Assembly: GCA_023230175.1 (NCBI GenBank)
Contig: JALNXV010000198.1
Coordinates: 1 to 6,881, forward strand
Direction of reading: 5' to 3'
DNA from: Candidatus Cloacimonadota bacterium
GTDB lineage: Bacteria > Cloacimonadota > Cloacimonadia > Cloacimonadales > WRIO01
Length of the DNA stretch: 6,881 bases
The notes under the pieces are model-generated. The model was not told the DNA's origin. It did no database searches and worked only from the letters and a program-made list of their open reading frames with translations. Position 1 is the first letter of the stretch, and every line of letters begins with the position of its first letter. The position numbers and the translations under genes were made by a program. Of the stretch, positions 5,157 through 6,881 are shown piece after piece.

Positions 5157-6881
5157 TTATTTTATCAATATCATCTTTTTAATTTTATCATTTTTAGCAT
5201 TTGCTAATTTATAAAAATATATACCTGAACTAACAGCCTTATTTTCAAAATCTTGCCCGTTCCAAACAATATTATATTCTCCTGCTGAACTAACTGCTTT
5301 TGTTAATGAATTCACCTTTTGCCCTTTAATATTATAAATATTTATCGTATATATTCCGGTTTTTTCAGCTGAAAAATATATTGAGGTACTTGGATTAAAC
5401 GGATTTGGATAATTCCCTAACAAATGATTTTTATTAACCAAAAGCATTGCATCATCTTGAGTTGGAGTGAAATTAGAACTATATACCGCATTCCTGTTTA
5501 CATTATATGACTGCATAGGATATGGACTTTCATTATAACTAAATGGTAAAGACAAATAGTATAAATTATAAGCATTTGAAATTAAGATATTAGTAGAATT
5601 ATTTGATTGAATATCAGATAAAACAGGCGTTGAATGCCAAATATGATCAAAGGTATATGGGAATCCGGATAATTCTTGACCATCTAAAGCAATATTATGC
5701 AAAGTCCCATTATTAATCGGCACTAAGACTTCAAAACAACTGTCATTATTAAAATCCACTAAGATAGGAGACTGAGTCACCAAGCCGGACAAATCAACCG
5801 GGAATCCATCTCTCAAGTTTAATTCTAAATCAAATATGTATAAATAGCCGTTATTTGTAGCACATACTATCTCTAAATTATCATCATTATCCATATCTGC
5901 TATAATCGGAAATGTCGATATTGCATTACTTAAAACATATTCTGCAGTTACAACACCATTATGACTTATAACTTTTAAATTATTATCACCCATTCCACCG
6001 GCTAATAATAAATAAGTACTTTCATTATTATTTGCGGCTACTATTCCCGAAACAATATTAACACCGGTAAAAACAGGGCTGATAGAATGTTCCTCTCCTG
6101 TCTCAGCTGTAAAAATATTTACCTTTTTATTGTTAGAATTAACTACTATATCTATCTGATTATCATTATTAAAATCTACAAACACAGGTTGAGATATTAT
6201 TGAAGAACCAATATTTATAGGATAATTATCTATTAAATTTAATTCATTATCAAAAAGAAACAGATTACCCGCCACATCACCAATCGCAATACAATCATAC
6301 CCGGTATCAGTAACATCATAAGAAACAGCCGAACTTAAAGTATTAGCATTTAATATAAATTGATGAACTATCTCACCTTGAGAACTAACAGCATAAATCT
6401 TACTATGTCCTGCTAATATTATATTATAGTTTTCTCCTGCTTTACTGACAGTGATTGGATTATTAATTGTTGAGGGAATCTGTACAGGAAATCCGGATAA
6501 TGCTTCTTTATCGCTATTAACTGCATACAAGCGATTTAAAGCATCAATAAAAATTATGTCCTTTTCATCATCCTGATTAATATCAAAAACAACAGATGAT
6601 GATATCAGGCCTAACTCTGATTGGAAAGGCCACCCGTCTTTATTACCTGTTACAGGAATTTCAAAGGTAAGTTCTTGCTCTAACGACATACCTGTACCGG
6701 CATCAGCTGTAAAACTTAATTTCATCTCAGCTATCGTCTCAATCGGGCAAAAATCAGAAACTGATATTTCAAATATCTCTGCCGATATAACATTCTCACC
6801 ATTAGGTATTGCCACCCATTGACTTTGAGATTGGTTTATTGTAATAAATTCATTATCAGTTGTAAGAGTTCCTATAAAAGG
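5157..6881 (-). CDS. Secreted FG-GAP/propeller-like protein with FlgD-like C-terminal sorting domain (3' part only)
   Basis: The frame stays open to the window edge, giving 574 codons with the N-terminus missing. The GTG at 6813-6815 is internal: sensible sequence precedes it (ending NQSQSQWV). Fragment residues 1 to about 78 look like a beta-sandwich of the kind that follows peptidase domains in FCB surface proteins. About 80-450 carry repeats pairing a GFP/GWP/NYP turn with an Asp-rich loop, for example DINQDDEKDI (100-109), DFNNDNQIDI (236-245), DMDNDDNLEI (329-338) and DFNNDSCFEV (376-385). At least five or six blades are visible, matching FG-GAP/VCBS-type calcium-loop propellers. The C-terminal 85 residues begin GNYPNPFNPSTSI and end in KKMILIK. 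They form the FlgD-like Ig domain used as a type A sorting signal for type IX secretion. The protein is likely cell-surface or released. A catalytic domain such as a C25 or S8 peptidase could lie in the missing part; that is a guess. Confidence 0.88.
   Translation of the reverse strand, partial: PFIGTLTTDNEFITINQSQSQWVAIPNGENVISAEIFEISVSDFCPIETIAEMKLSFTADAGTGMSLEQELTFEIPVTGNKDGWPFQSELGLISSSVVFDINQDDEKDIIFIDALNRLYAVNSDKEALSGFPVQIPSTINNPITVSKAGENYNIILAGHSKIYAVSSQGEIVHQFILNANTLSSAVSYDVTDTGYDCIAIGDVAGNLFLFDNELNLIDNYPINIGSSIISQPVFVDFNNDNQIDIVVNSNNKKVNIFTAETGEEHSISPVFTGVNIVSGIVAANNNESTYLLLAGGMGDNNLKVISHNGVVTAEYVLSNAISTFPIIADMDNDDNLEIVCATNNGYLYIFDLELNLRDGFPVDLSGLVTQSPILVDFNNDSCFEVLVPINNGTLHNIALDGQELSGFPYTFDHIWHSTPVLSDIQSNNSTNILISNAYNLYYLSLPFSYNESPYPMQSYNVNRNAVYSSNFTPTQDDAMLLVNKNHLLGNYPNPFNPSTSIYFSAEKTGIYTINIYNIKGQKVNSLTKAVSSAGEYNIVWNGQDFENKAVSSGIYFYKLANAKNDKIKKMILIK

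Overview
The window is AT-rich bacterial DNA, at roughly 30% G+C by eye. It carries three complete genes on the + strand and the 3' part of one gene on the - strand. Two features point to the FCB superphylum. The - strand protein ends in a C-terminal domain with an NYPNPFNP motif, as seen in secreted proteins of Cloacimonadota, Ignavibacteria and relatives. The serine dehydratase is of the compact, roughly 400-residue form. An amino-acid-fermenting Cloacimonadota-like organism is my best guess. This is inferred from protein style, not from a marker gene.

Layout. Positions 1-207 are non-coding. They hold a decayed copy of an intergenic repeat, a 26-bp dyad that could be an operator, a near-consensus sigma70-type promoter and a strong Shine-Dalgarno. 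Positions 208-2517 encode a membrane chemoreceptor (methyl-accepting chemotaxis protein, MCP). Positions 2518-2809 are an intergenic stretch with two abutting inverted repeats (probable terminator), two tandem copies of a REP-like hairpin repeat and a candidate promoter. Positions 2810-4021 encode a single-chain iron-sulfur L-serine dehydratase (sdaA). After 30 nt and no terminator, positions 4052-5110 encode an exported Shewanella-like (Shelph-type) metallophosphatase. A perfect 13-bp bidirectional terminator at 5111-5140 separates these from the convergent - strand gene at 5157-6881. That gene is cut by the window edge and encodes a large secreted protein with FG-GAP/propeller-like repeats and a FlgD-like (type A sorting) C-terminus.

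Together: the dehydratase converts serine to pyruvate and ammonia, and the phosphatase is probably on the same transcript. The chemoreceptor lies upstream on the same strand, but a terminator, repeats and a promoter separate it from them, so it is probably its own unit. A link between serine catabolism and the receptor's ligand is only a guess. The last gene belongs to the cell-surface or secreted proteome. I found no defence system, CRISPR array, RNA gene, transposase or phage gene. The less ordinary signals are the putative operator upstream of the receptor, related repeats on both sides of the receptor gene, an SdaA tail without a cysteine, and a His-to-Glu change in the first metal motif of the phosphatase.
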